NCBI RefSeq assembly: GCF_015291645.1
Contig: NZ_CP030055.1
Location: 1,302,001-1,366,000, forward strand
From: Bradyrhizobium sp. CCBAU 53340
GTDB taxonomy: Bacteria; Pseudomonadota; Alphaproteobacteria; Rhizobiales; Xanthobacteraceae
Reading direction: 5' to 3'
DNA: 64,000 nucleotides
The notes under the pieces: model-generated
Databases searched by the model: none
What the model was told of the DNA's origin: nothing
The model's input: only the letters and a program-made list of their open reading frames with translations
Program-made: the position numbers and the translations under genes
Part shown: in pieces, positions 45,697 to 55,168 of the stretch
How positions within the stretch are numbered: position 1 is the first letter of the stretch
How the letters are laid out: the number at the start of each line of letters is the position of its first letter

Positions 45697-47193
45697 TCAG
45701 TGCGTCTCCTCGCCGCTTTTCCCGCCATGGCCGGGAACTCCGGCTTCGTCGAGTTTGCGATAGAGCGTGGACCTGCCGATCTTGAGTCGACGCGCCACCT
45801 CCGACATCTGTCCGCGGTAATGCGAGATCGCGAAGCGGATGATCTCGTTCTCCATCTCATCGAGCGGGCGGACGTCGCCGGTGGCGGTCAGCATCGAAAG
45901 GGAGCCCACTTGGGGCAGTGGCGCGATCGGTATCTCGTTACCTGAAATCACCGACGGCGCTGCGATCGGCTCAATCATCAGCGGCGCGGTCGGAATCTCC
46001 GCAGCGGTGTGCGGATGCGACGCCAGCAGCGGGAAATCGTCGAGACCAAGCTGGTCGCCCTCGCTCATCACCACGGCGCGGTAGACTGCGTTTTCGAGCT
46101 GGCGGATGTTGCCGGGCCAGTCGAGCTGGGCGAGATGCGCCACGGCCTCGCCAGTGACGCCGGAGATCGCGCGATTTTCCTCGGCGGCAAAACGCGCCAG
46201 GAAATGCCTGAGGAGATGCGGGATGTCCTCGCGACGGGCCCTGAGCGAGGGGATCGTCAGCGGCAGCACGTGCAGGCGATAGAACAGGTCTTCGCGGAAA
46301 TGGCCCTGCTTGACCCGCTCCAGCAGCTTGCGATTGGTCGCGGAGATGATGCGGACGTCGACCTTGACGGGCTTGCGGCCGCCGACGGCCTCGACTGCGC
46401 CCTCCTGCAGTGCGCGCAAGAGCTTGACCTGTGCGGTCAGCGGCAGCTCGCTGACCTCGTCCAGAAACAGCGTGCCGCCGTGGGCTTCGAGAAATTTGCC
46501 GGTGTGCCGCTCGGTCGCGCCGGTGAACGCGCCCTTCTCGTGGCCAAACAGAATTGACTCGACGAGGTTGTCGGGGATCGCGCCGCAATTGACCGCGACG
46601 AAGGGTTTGGCCTTGCGTTCGCCGCTGCCATGGATGGCGCGCGCGAACATCTCCTTGCCGACGCCGGACTCGCCCTCGATCAGCACGGGAATCGAGGAAT
46701 TGGCGGCCTTCTGCGCCGCGCGCATCACGCCCGCCATGGCCTCGGCACGCGTGATGATGTCGGAGAAGGTCAGCCGTCCCTCGCGACTGTGGCGGATGCG
46801 CTGCAATTCGCCCTTGAGCGCGGAGGCGTTGAGCGCGTTGCGAAGCGAGACCTGGAGCCGCTCCATGCCGACCGGCTTGACCACGAAATCGGCTGCGCCG
46901 GCGCGCATCGCCGAGATGACGTTGTCGATGCCGCCATGGGCGGTCTGCACGATGACGGGCACGCTGAGGCCGGCTTCGCGGATCTTCGCCAGCACGCCCA
47001 TGCCGTCGAGGCCAGGCATGACCAGATCGAGAATGACGCCGTCGATTGCAGGCGCGTCGGGGGCGGTGAGGGCTGATATCGCGGCGTCGCCGGACTCGAC
47101 GACGATCGTCTCATAGCCGCATTTCTGCACCATGTTCTCGACCAGCCGGCGGGCTACGGCGTCGTCGTCGGCGATCAAAATACTGGCAGCCAT
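45697..47193 (-). CDS. Sigma-54-dependent response regulator (NtrC family)
   Basis: 498 residues. Receiver domain (ILIADDDAVARRLVENMVQK, phosphoacceptor Asp in VILDLVMPGLDG, Lys in FVVKPVG), AAA+ domain with Walker A GESGVGKE, the sigma-54 contact loop GAFTGA, Walker B LFLDEV, and the R-finger region DLFYRLHVLPLTIPSLR. A C-terminal Fis-type helix-turn-helix (GQMSEVARRLKIGRSTLYRK) ends the protein. The region between AAA+ and HTH is unusually long (about 70 residues). No sensor kinase is adjacent. It lies upstream of the transpeptidase gene on the same strand. Confidence 0.95.
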   Translation of the reverse strand: MAASILIADDDAVARRLVENMVQKCGYETIVVESGDAAISALTAPDAPAIDGVILDLVMPGLDGMGVLAKIREAGLSVPVIVQTAHGGIDNVISAMRAGAADFVVKPVGMERLQVSLRNALNASALKGELQRIRHSREGRLTFSDIITRAEAMAGVMRAAQKAANSSIPVLIEGESGVGKEMFARAIHGSGERKAKPFVAVNCGAIPDNLVESILFGHEKGAFTGATERHTGKFLEAHGGTLFLDEVSELPLTAQVKLLRALQEGAVEAVGGRKPVKVDVRIISATNRKLLERVKQGHFREDLFYRLHVLPLTIPSLRARREDIPHLLRHFLARFAAEENRAISGVTGEAVAHLAQLDWPGNIRQLENAVYRAVVMSEGDQLGLDDFPLLASHPHTAAEIPTAPLMIEPIAAPSVISGNEIPIAPLPQVGSLSMLTATGDVRPLDEMENEIIRFAISHYRGQMSEVARRLKIGRSTLYRKLDEAGVPGHGGKSGEETH

Positions 47194-47320
47194 GGTGTTC
47201 CCCGCACGCTACTACTATCTGTCTCGAATCGGGGCACTCTGGCCGAAGCCGATTAACGCACGCTTAAACCTTGCTGCCCCAGTCCGCCGTCGCGATTGTT
47301 GAACACAGGTTTCCCACACA

Positions 47321-49198
47321 ATGAATTCGCGCTCCAAGCCCGCTCTCAAAAAGCCCGCCGCCAAGAAGTCCGCCGTCAAGAAATCCGCCGCCAAAGCAAA
47401 GTCCTCCAAGCCTGAGAGCAAGACCGGCAAGCTTCCGGAGTGGAACCTGGCCGATCTCTATTCCGGGATCGATGCGCCGGACGTGGCGCGCGACCTCGAA
47501 AAGATGGATGCCGATTGCGTCGCGTTCGAGACCGACTACAAGGGCAAGCTCGCGACAGGCACAGCAAACGAAGATGGCGGAAAATGGCTCGCGGAAGCGG
47601 TGCGCCGCTATGAGGCGATCGACGATCTCGCCGGCCGTCTCGGCTCCTATGCCGGCCTCGTCCACGCCGGCGACAGCGTGGACCCTGCGATTTCAAAGTT
47701 TTACGGCGACGTCTCAGAGCGGCTGACGGCGGCGTCGACGCATTTGCTATTCTTCGCGCTCGAGCTCAACCGCATCGATGACGATGTTTTGACCCGCGCG
47801 ATGCAGGCCCCCGAGCTCGCGCACTACCGCCCGTGGATCGAGGACCTGCGCAAGGAGAAGCCGTATCAGCTCGACGACAAGCTCGAGCAGCTGTTCCTGG
47901 AGAAGGCGCAGACCGGCTATTCCGCCTTCAACCGGCTGTTCGACCAGACCATCTCGGGCCTGCGCTTCAAGGTCGGCGCCAAGGAGCTTGCCATCGAGCC
48001 GACGCTGAACTTCCTGCAAGACCGCGATGGCGCCAAGCGCAAGGCTGCGGCGGAAGCGCTGGCAAAAACCTTCAAGGCCAATGAGCGCACCTTTGCGTTG
48101 ATCACCAACACCCTCGCCAAGGACAAGGACATCTCCGATCGCTGGCGCGGTTTCAAGGATGTCGCGGATTCGCGCCATCTGAACAACCGCGTCGAGCGCG
48201 AGGTGGTGGATGCGCTGGTCGCTTCCGTGCGCGCAGCCTATCCGAAACTGTCGCATCGCTACTATGCGCTGAAGGCGAAGTGGTTCGGCAAGAAGCGGCT
48301 CGCTTATTGGGATCGCAACGCGCCGCTGCCGTTCGCGGCGACCGATGTCATCGGCTGGCCCGATGCGCGCAACATGGTGTTGACGGCCTATCGCGGCTTC
48401 TCGCCAAAAATGGCCGATATCGCCGAGCGCTTCTTCACCGACCGGTGGATCGATGCTCCGGTGCGTCCGGGCAAGGCGCCGGGTGCCTTCTCGCATCCGA
48501 CCACGCCGTCGGCGCACCCTTATGTGCTGATGAACTACCAGGGCAAGCCGCGCGACGTGATGACGCTCGCGCATGAGCTCGGTCATGGCGTGCACCAGGT
48601 GCTCGCGGCCAAGAACGGCGCGCTGATGGCGCCGACGCCGCTGACGCTGGCGGAGACCGCGAGCGTGTTCGGCGAGATGCTCACCTTCAAGCGACTCCTT
48701 GCCCAGACCAAGAATGCAAAACAGCGCCAGGCGCTGCTCGCCGGCAAGGTCGAGGACATGATCAACACCGTGGTGCGGCAAATCGCGTTCTATTCGTTCG
48801 AGCGCGCGGTCCATACCGAGCGCAAGAACGGCGAGCTGACTGCGACGCGGCTCGGCGAGCTCTGGCTGTCGGTGCAGGGCGAGAGCTTAGGTCCGGCGAT
48901 CGAGATCAAGGCGGGCTACGAGAACTATTGGATGTACATCCCGCACTTCATCCATTCGCCGTTCTACGTCTACGCCTATGCGTTCGGCGATTGCCTGGTG
49001 AACTCGCTCTACGCGGTCTACGAGAATGCGGCCGAAGGTTTCGCCGAGCGCTATCTCGACATGCTCGCCGCCGGCGGCACCAAGCACTATTCGGAGCTGC
49101 TGCGGCCGTTCGGGCTCGATGCCAAGGACCCGAAGTTCTGGGATGGGGGCTTGAGCGTCATCGCCGGGATGATCGACGAGCTGGAGGCGATAGGCTGA
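47321..49198 (+). CDS. M3 family oligoendopeptidase (PepF-like)
   Basis: 625 residues. A lysine/alanine-rich head of about 35 residues (SRSKPALKKPAAKKSAVKKS) precedes the PepF-type core: LPEWNLADLYSGIDAPDV, helical N-domain, and the zinc site HELGHG (about 418) with its downstream Glu in LAETASVFGEML. It cleaves short peptides in the cytosol. The head resembles histone-H1-like tails and is absent from textbook PepF. It is divergent from the NtrC-type regulator. Confidence 0.93.
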   Translation: MNSRSKPALKKPAAKKSAVKKSAAKAKSSKPESKTGKLPEWNLADLYSGIDAPDVARDLEKMDADCVAFETDYKGKLATGTANEDGGKWLAEAVRRYEAIDDLAGRLGSYAGLVHAGDSVDPAISKFYGDVSERLTAASTHLLFFALELNRIDDDVLTRAMQAPELAHYRPWIEDLRKEKPYQLDDKLEQLFLEKAQTGYSAFNRLFDQTISGLRFKVGAKELAIEPTLNFLQDRDGAKRKAAAEALAKTFKANERTFALITNTLAKDKDISDRWRGFKDVADSRHLNNRVEREVVDALVASVRAAYPKLSHRYYALKAKWFGKKRLAYWDRNAPLPFAATDVIGWPDARNMVLTAYRGFSPKMADIAERFFTDRWIDAPVRPGKAPGAFSHPTTPSAHPYVLMNYQGKPRDVMTLAHELGHGVHQVLAAKNGALMAPTPLTLAETASVFGEMLTFKRLLAQTKNAKQRQALLAGKVEDMINTVVRQIAFYSFERAVHTERKNGELTATRLGELWLSVQGESLGPAIEIKAGYENYWMYIPHFIHSPFYVYAYAFGDCLVNSLYAVYENAAEGFAERYLDMLAAGGTKHYSELLRPFGLDAKDPKFWDGGLSVIAGMIDELEAIG

Positions 49199-49406
49199 AG
49201 GGCGCGAATGCCTGGATTTCGGGCAGGGACGGTTGGCGGCATCTGTTGAACCGCGGTTCAGCAAAGCAAATTCCGCGCGCCGGATCCGCGATAATCGGGA
49301 TTCCAAATGAGCCTATTTGCTGGAAAACCGCGCCTTCGCGCCGTTGCCCTGCCCGAAGGTTTAAGGTATCCCAGCCGAGGAATTCGACTTTCGACTGGGG
49401 ACATCC

Positions 49407-49559
49407 ATGGCAGATCATAGCGAAGTTGCGTACAGCACCGCCGACGGCAACGACTACGTTGCTCACGAGCAGACCTACGAGGGCTTCATCAAGCTGGTGA
49501 AGTACGGCACGGCTTCGGTCGCGCTGATCGTGATTCTGATGGCGATCTTCCTCACCTAA
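49407..49559 (+). CDS. aa3-type cytochrome c oxidase subunit IV
   Basis: 50 residues: MADHSEVAYSTADGNDYVAH then EQTYEGFIKLVKYGTASVAL ending in IVILMAIFLT. A polar head, the H-E-x-T-Y-x-x-F motif and one membrane helix define the bacterial aa3 oxidase subunit IV family. It is a structural subunit that is not needed for the core reaction. The other oxidase genes are not in the window. Confidence 0.9.
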   Translation: MADHSEVAYSTADGNDYVAHEQTYEGFIKLVKYGTASVALIVILMAIFLT

Positions 49560-49701
49560 ATCGACCTTGGCGGCTGCCTTCATCTGCGGCGGCAGCTGCC
49601 CACAAAATTTGCAAACAAGCCGGTTCTAAAGCCGGTATGCACCGTTGCGGGAGTAACGCTACTTTTTTGTGCGTGCGCTGTCCCGCGCCGCCGGAGGACC
49701 T

Positions 49702-50829
49702 ATGAAGATCGCCGTTGCCAAGGAAATTGATCCGTCGGAGCCGCGTGTCGCCGCTTCGCCCGATACGGTGAAGAAGTTCAAAGCGCTCGGCGCCGAGATC
49801 GCCGTTGAGCCGGGCGCAGGCATCAAATCGGGCCTGCCGGATTCCGAGTTCACGGCGGTGGGCGCCACCGTCAGCGCCGACGCGCTGAAGGATGCCGACA
49901 TCATCATCAAGGTGAAGCGTCCCGAGGCCTCCGAGCTTTCGCAATACAAACGCGGCGCGCTGGTCATCGCCATCATGGATCCCTACGGCAACGAGGCCGC
50001 GCTGAAGGCGATGGCCGATGCCGGCGTTTCCGCCTTCGCGATGGAACTGATGCCGCGCATCACCCGCGCGCAGGTGATGGACGTGCTGTCCTCGCAGGCG
50101 AACCTTGCCGGCTACCGCGCCGTGATCGAGGGCGCTGAGGCCTTCGGCCGCGCCTTCCCGATGATGATGACCGCGGCCGGCACCGTGCCTGCCGCAAAAG
50201 TGTTCGTGATGGGTGTCGGCGTCGCCGGCCTGCAGGCGATCGCGACCGCGCGCCGTCTCGGCGCTATCGTCACCGCGACCGACGTGCGGCCTGCGACGAA
50301 GGAGCAGGTGGAATCGCTCGGTGCAAAGTTCCTCGCCGTCGAGGACGAGGAGTTCAAGAACGCGCAGACCGCCGGCGGCTACGCCAAGGAAATGTCGAAA
50401 GAGTACCAGGCCAAGCAGGCCGCGCTCACCGCCGAGCACATCAAGAAGCAGGACATCGTCATCACCACCGCGCTGATCCCGGGCCGGCCCGCGCCGAAGC
50501 TGGTCTCTGGCGAGATGGTCAGGTCGATGAAGCCGGGCTCGGTGCTGGTCGATCTCGCCGTCGAGCGCGGCGGCAATGTCGAGGGCGCCAAGGCCGGCGA
50601 GGTCGTCGAGACAGATGGCATCAAGATCGTCGGCTACACCAATGTCGCGGGCCGCGTCGCGGCCTCGGCCTCCAGCCTGTATGCCCGCAACCTGTTCTCC
50701 TTCATCGAGACCATGGTCGACAAGAAAGAGAAGAAGCTCGCCGTCAACTGGGACGACGAGCTCGTCAAGGCCACCGCGCTGACCAAGGACGGCGCCGTGA
50801 TTCACCCGAACTTCCAGCCGAAGGTTTAA
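49702..50829 (+). CDS. pntAA: NAD(P) transhydrogenase subunit alpha 1 (PntAA)
   Basis: 375 residues. [20 protein letters not shown] and the domain with [20 protein letters not shown] (NAD-binding GVGVAG) correspond to the soluble NAD(H)-binding dI subunit. With PntAB and PntB it uses the proton gradient to pass hydride from NADH to NADP. GGAGGA precedes the ATG at 49702. First gene of a three-gene operon (gap of 11 bases to pntAB). Confidence 0.95.
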   Translation: MKIAVAKEIDPSEPRVAASPDTVKKFKALGAEIAVEPGAGIKSGLPDSEFTAVGATVSADALKDADIIIKVKRPEASELSQYKRGALVIAIMDPYGNEAALKAMADAGVSAFAMELMPRITRAQVMDVLSSQANLAGYRAVIEGAEAFGRAFPMMMTAAGTVPAAKVFVMGVGVAGLQAIATARRLGAIVTATDVRPATKEQVESLGAKFLAVEDEEFKNAQTAGGYAKEMSKEYQAKQAALTAEHIKKQDIVITTALIPGRPAPKLVSGEMVRSMKPGSVLVDLAVERGGNVEGAKAGEVVETDGIKIVGYTNVAGRVAASASSLYARNLFSFIETMVDKKEKKLAVNWDDELVKATALTKDGAVIHPNFQPKV

Positions 50830-50840
50830 GGAGACCCGTC

Positions 50841-51158
50841 ATGGAGCATGCTGCACAGGTCGTCGACCCCTTCATCTTCCGGCTGTCGATCTTCGTCCTC
50901 GCCGTCTTCGTCGGTTATTTCGTGGTGTGGTCGGTGACACCGGCGCTGCATACGCCGCTGATGAGCGTCACCAATGCGATCTCTTCGGTGATCGTGGTCG
51001 GCGCGCTGCTTGCCGGCGGCGTCGCCAACGTATCGAGCGGTTCGGGCTGGGCGCGCGCGTTCGGTTTCGTCGCGCTGATCTTTGCCTGCATCAACATCTT
51101 CGGCGGCTTCCTTGTCACCCAGCGCATGCTGGCGATGTACAAGAAGAAGTCGAAGTAA
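50841..51158 (+). CDS. pntAB: NAD(P) transhydrogenase subunit alpha 2 (PntAB)
   Basis: 105 residues with three to four membrane helices: [40 protein letters not shown] and [20 protein letters not shown]. This is the split membrane part of the alpha subunit, the usual arrangement in alphaproteobacteria. AAGGAG lies 7-8 bases before the ATG. Confidence 0.95.
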   Translation: MEHAAQVVDPFIFRLSIFVLAVFVGYFVVWSVTPALHTPLMSVTNAISSVIVVGALLAGGVANVSSGSGWARAFGFVALIFACINIFGGFLVTQRMLAMYKKKSK

Positions 51159-51197
51159 GCGGCCACCTCGGGCTGATGGGATCAATGGGGACCTGAG

Positions 51198-52598
51198 ATG
51201 AGCGCCAATCTCTCTGCATTCTTGTATCTTGTGGCGGGGGTGCTGTTCATCCTGTCGCTGCGCGGGCTGTCGAGCCCGGCTTCGTCGCGCCAGGGCAATT
51301 TGCTCGGCATGATCGGCATGGCGATCGCGGTTGCGACGACGCTTGCCAACCATCCGCCGGCGGACGGCCTCGCCTGGCTGCTCGTCATCGTCGGCATCGC
51401 CATCGGTGCGGCGATCGGTGCCGTCATCGCCCGCCGCGTGCCGATGACGTCGATGCCGGAACTGGTGGCTGCCTTCCACTCGCTGGTCGGCATGGCCGCG
51501 GTGCTGGTTGCGGCCGGTGCATTCTATGCGCCTGAGGCCTTCGACATCGGCACGCCCGGCAACATCCACACCCAGAGCCTGGTCGAAATGTCGCTCGGCG
51601 TCGCCATCGGCGCCCTGACCTTCACCGGCTCGGTGATCGCGTTCCTGAAACTGTCGGCCCGCATGAGCGGTGCGCCGATCATTCTGCCGGCGCGGCACGT
51701 GATCAACATAGCGCTCGCGGTTGCGCTGGTCGCCTGCATCGTCGGGCTCGTCGCCACCGGCAGCCCGATGTTCTTCTGGCTCAATGTCATCCTGGCGCTC
51801 GCGCTCGGCGTGCTCATGATCGTCCCGATCGGCGGCGCCGACATGCCGGTCGTGATCTCGATGTTGAACTCCTACTCCGGCTGGGCCGCGGCGGGCATCG
51901 GCTTCACGCTAGGCAATTCGGCGCTGATCATCACCGGCGCGCTGGTGGGCTCGTCGGGCGCGATCCTGTCCTACATCATGTGCCACGCGATGAACCGGTC
52001 CTTCATCTCGGTCATCCTCGGCGGCTTCGGCGGCGAGACCGCGGCGGCCGGCGGCGGAGCAGGCGGCGAGCAGAAGCCGGCCAAGCTCGGCTCGGCTGAC
52101 GACGCGGCCTTCATCATGAAGAATGCCTCCAAGGTCATCATCGTGCCCGGCTACGGCATGGCGGTGGCGCAGGCCCAGCACGCGCTGCGCGAAATGGCCG
52201 ACATGCTGAAGAAGGAAGGCGTCGAGGTGAAATACGCCATTCACCCGGTCGCGGGCCGCATGCCCGGCCACATGAATGTGCTGCTCGCCGAGGCCAACGT
52301 GCCCTATGACGAGGTGTTCGAGCTCGAGGACATCAACTCGGAGTTCGCGCAGGCCGACATCGCCTTCGTGATCGGCGCCAACGACGTCACCAACCCGGCG
52401 GCCGAAGAGGACAAGACCTCGCCGATCTACGGCATGCCGGTGCTGCAGGTCTGGAAGGCCGGCACGGTGATGTTCATCAAGCGCTCGCTGGCGTCGGGTT
52501 ACGCCGGCATCGACAATCCGCTGTTCTACCGCGACAACACCATGATGCTGCTCGGCGACGCCAAGAAGGTGACCGAGAACATCGTCAAGGCGATGTAG
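51198..52598 (+). CDS. pntB: NAD(P) transhydrogenase subunit beta (PntB)
   Basis: 466 residues. Eight or nine membrane helices (GNLLGMIGMAIAVATTLANH, GGADMPVVISMLNSYSGWAA) are followed by the NADP-binding dIII domain with VIIVPGYGMAVAQAQHALRE and VAGRMPGHMNVLLAEANVPY. Together with PntAA/PntAB it completes the proton-pumping enzyme. A small gene follows after 14 bases. Confidence 0.96.
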   Translation: MSANLSAFLYLVAGVLFILSLRGLSSPASSRQGNLLGMIGMAIAVATTLANHPPADGLAWLLVIVGIAIGAAIGAVIARRVPMTSMPELVAAFHSLVGMAAVLVAAGAFYAPEAFDIGTPGNIHTQSLVEMSLGVAIGALTFTGSVIAFLKLSARMSGAPIILPARHVINIALAVALVACIVGLVATGSPMFFWLNVILALALGVLMIVPIGGADMPVVISMLNSYSGWAAAGIGFTLGNSALIITGALVGSSGAILSYIMCHAMNRSFISVILGGFGGETAAAGGGAGGEQKPAKLGSADDAAFIMKNASKVIIVPGYGMAVAQAQHALREMADMLKKEGVEVKYAIHPVAGRMPGHMNVLLAEANVPYDEVFELEDINSEFAQADIAFVIGANDVTNPAAEEDKTSPIYGMPVLQVWKAGTVMFIKRSLASGYAGIDNPLFYRDNTMMLLGDAKKVTENIVKAM

Positions 52599-52612
52599 CC
52601 CTGCGAGGGACT

Positions 52613-52783
52613 GTGGCCCTGAACAAGGAGTGGCACCGGTCCCATCGCATGCCGACGAAGGCGACGCGCGAGCAGCGCGTCGCCTGGCACGCCGCCCACG
52701 CCGCAGCGTGCGGCTGCCGCGAGATTCCCTTGAGCATCCGGCCCGACGTGCACAAATTGCTCAAGAGCCGTCGCAAGCCCTGA
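52613..52783 (+). CDS. 56-residue basic protein after pntB
   Basis: GTG start with GAGGGA 2-7 bases upstream. MALNKEWHRSHRMPTKATRE is followed by QRVAWHAAHAAACGCREIPL and a basic tail (SIRPDVHKLLKSRRKP). The C-x-C with several His could bind a metal. I recall similar NKEWH..HRMP..ATREQR proteins in related genomes, so it is probably real although short. It is 14 bases from pntB. Confidence 0.6.
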   Translation: MALNKEWHRSHRMPTKATREQRVAWHAAHAAACGCREIPLSIRPDVHKLLKSRRKP

Positions 52784-52805
52784 GCTCTGCAATGACGGGG
52801 CTGCG

Positions 52806-53606
52806 ATGACATTCCTCAAATGGATCGCCATCATCCTCGCGGCCGGCTATTGCGCCGGGCTCGTCCTGCTGTTCGCAAAGCAGCGCAGCCTCCTGTTTCC
52901 GATCCCGACCACGGAGCGCACCGCGCCTGCGGCCGCGGGATTTCCGCAAGCCGAAGAGCACGTCCTGACAACGTCCGATGGCGAGAAGGTCATCGTCTGG
53001 CACGTGCCGCCGAAGCCCGGCCGGGCCGTGGTGCTGTACTTTCACGGCAACGGCGATTTTCTCGCAGGGCTCGCCGGGCGCTTCAAGGCGATCACGGCTG
53101 ATGGCACCGGGCTCGTCGCGCTGTCCTATCGCGGTTATGCGGGCTCCAGCGGCGCGCCGAGCGAGGACGGCCTGCTGCGCGACGGTGCGGCCGCGTATTC
53201 ATTCGCGGCGGAACGCTACGACGCCCAGCGCATCGTCGTCTGGGGGTTCTCGCTCGGCACCGGCGTTGCCGTTGCGATCGCGTCCGAACATCCGATCCGG
53301 AAGCTGATCCTCGAAGCCCCCTATACGTCGATCGCCGACGTCGCGGCCGCGCATTTCCGCTTCGTGCCGGTCCGCCTCCTGATCCGGGACCCGCTCCACT
53401 CCGACCAGCGCATCGCGCGTGTCGCAGTGCCGCTGCTGGTCGTTCACGGTGCGCAGGATCAGACTATCCCGATTGCGTTCGGCGAGAAGCTGTTCGCGCT
53501 CGCGCACGACCCGAAGCAGTTCGTGCGGATTTCTGCGGGCGGGCATGACGATCTCGGTAATTTGGGCATGATCGAGATCGCGCGAGGCTTCATCAACGGC
53601 TCCTGA
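52806..53606 (+). CDS. Alpha/beta hydrolase, Bem46-like
   Basis: 266 residues with one N-terminal membrane anchor (WIAIILAAGYCAGLVLLF). VVLYFHGNGDFLAGLAGRFK contains the HGNG oxyanion motif, GFSLG the nucleophile, VVHGAQDQTIPI the acid and AGGHDDLGNL the His. The layout matches the Bem46/YfhR-type membrane-anchored hydrolases, whose substrates are unclear. Confidence 0.87.
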   Translation: MTFLKWIAIILAAGYCAGLVLLFAKQRSLLFPIPTTERTAPAAAGFPQAEEHVLTTSDGEKVIVWHVPPKPGRAVVLYFHGNGDFLAGLAGRFKAITADGTGLVALSYRGYAGSSGAPSEDGLLRDGAAAYSFAAERYDAQRIVVWGFSLGTGVAVAIASEHPIRKLILEAPYTSIADVAAAHFRFVPVRLLIRDPLHSDQRIARVAVPLLVVHGAQDQTIPIAFGEKLFALAHDPKQFVRISAGGHDDLGNLGMIEIARGFINGS

Positions 53607-53666
53607 GGGCTGACGGGCGCGATCTTCTCGCGCATAATCGGTCGGCCCAATGAAGGAATCGCCTGC

Positions 53667-54764
53667 ATGAGCGCACACGGACCGATGCCGCGGTCGTCCT
53701 GGATCTTCCCCGCCCTGGCGGTGCTTCTGTTCCTGATCGTTGCCGTGACCGGCTACGGCTTCACCCTGTCGGCCGGCGGCGGCCTGTTCGCAATCGTCCT
53801 GCTGGTGATCCTGTTCGGCACCGTATTCGCGGCCGTGCATCATTCCGAGGTGATCGCGGAGCGGATCGGCGAGCCGTTCGGTACGCTGCTGCTCACGCTC
53901 GCGGTGACCATCATCGAGGTCGCGCTGATCACCACGATCATGCTGGGCGACAAGCCGGCGCCGGAGCTTGCGCGCGACACCGTGTTTGCGGTGGTCATGA
54001 TCGTCTGCAACGGCCTCGTCGGCCTCTGCGTCTTCATCGGCGGGCTGCGCTACCGCGAGCAGGGCTTTCAGGTCTCCGGCGCCAACGTCTATCTCAGCGT
54101 GCTGATTGCGCTCGCGACGCTGACGCTGATCATGCCCAACTACACGCTGACGACGCCGGGGCCGGTCTATTCGACGCTTCAGCTCGGCGTCGTCGACCTC
54201 GTGACCATCGTGCTCTATGGCGTGTTCCTCTACACGCAGATGGTGCTGCACAAGGATTACTTCGTTCACGAGCAAGCTGAGGGTGAGAGCGGCGGGACCC
54301 ATTTGTCGGGCAAGATGCTGGCGCTGAGCACCGCGCTGCTGCTGATCTCGCTCCTGGCCGTCGTGCTGCTTGCCAAGAAATTCTCGCTGGTGGTGGACGC
54401 GGTCGCCGACAGGATCGGTGCTCCGCCGGCGTTCGCGGGCCTCCTGGTCGCGCTGCTGATCCTGATGCCGGAAGGCGTCTCCGCGATCGCCGCGGCCCGC
54501 AAGAACGACCTCCAGAAGAGCATCAATCTGGCGCTGGGGTCCTCGCTCGCCACCATTGGCCTCACTATCCCGGCGGTCGGACTTGCCACCTATGTGATCG
54601 ACCGGCCGCTGGTGCTGGGGCTCAATCCCCAGAACACCGCGCTACTGTTCCTGACATTCTTCCTGAGCATGCTGACCTTCGGCACGGGCAGGACCAACGT
54701 CCTGTTCGGGCTGGTTCATATGGTGGTATTTGCCGTCTACGCGTTCATGGTGTTCGTGCCCTGA
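53667..54764 (+). CDS. chaA: Calcium/proton exchanger (ChaA-like, CaCA superfamily)
   Basis: 365 residues with about eleven transmembrane helices. The two alpha-repeats are visible: LLLTLAVTIIEVALITTIML (repeat 1, with the acidic residue) and LLILMPEGVSAIAAARKNDL with LALGSSLATIGLTIPAVGLA (repeat 2). It exports Ca2+ or Na+ in exchange for protons. Confidence 0.92.
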   Translation: MSAHGPMPRSSWIFPALAVLLFLIVAVTGYGFTLSAGGGLFAIVLLVILFGTVFAAVHHSEVIAERIGEPFGTLLLTLAVTIIEVALITTIMLGDKPAPELARDTVFAVVMIVCNGLVGLCVFIGGLRYREQGFQVSGANVYLSVLIALATLTLIMPNYTLTTPGPVYSTLQLGVVDLVTIVLYGVFLYTQMVLHKDYFVHEQAEGESGGTHLSGKMLALSTALLLISLLAVVLLAKKFSLVVDAVADRIGAPPAFAGLLVALLILMPEGVSAIAAARKNDLQKSINLALGSSLATIGLTIPAVGLATYVIDRPLVLGLNPQNTALLFLTFFLSMLTFGTGRTNVLFGLVHMVVFAVYAFMVFVP

Positions 54765-54790
54765 GCCGATCCCCCTGAAGAGAGGTTCCG

Positions 54791-55075
54791 ATGCTTGCCG
54801 CCCAGTCCGAGGTTCAGGTCGACAACGACGATGTCCGGGTGACCGAATGGCGGCTCGCCCCGGGCAGCGCCACGGGGCATCACACCCATGGGATGGACTA
54901 CGTGATCGTTCCCGTGGTTGCCGGCGAAATGACCATCGTGGCGCCGGGCGGCGAGCGTTCCAAGGCGCAGCTCGCGGCCGGAAAATCCTACTTCCGCAAG
55001 GCCGGCGTTCAACACGACGTACTTAACGAAACCTCAACCGAGATCGTGTTCCTTGAGATTGAGCTGAAGCCGTAA
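54791..55075 (+). CDS. Small cupin-domain protein
   Basis: 94 residues: VTEWRLAPGSATGHHTHGMD is motif 1 with two His, and SYFRKAGVQHDVLNETSTEI motif 2 with the last His. A monocupin of unknown ligand. GAGAGG precedes the ATG, 26 bases after chaA; probably the same transcript. Confidence 0.85.
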   Translation: MLAAQSEVQVDNDDVRVTEWRLAPGSATGHHTHGMDYVIVPVVAGEMTIVAPGGERSKAQLAAGKSYFRKAGVQHDVLNETSTEIVFLEIELKP

Positions 55076-55168
55076 GGCACGCGTAAACTTTGCCATCGAT
55101 CCGTCGCAGTTGATCCCTTACAATGCCCCAAAGTTCCCGCATCAGATCGCGCGGGGAGTGGCCGAGAA

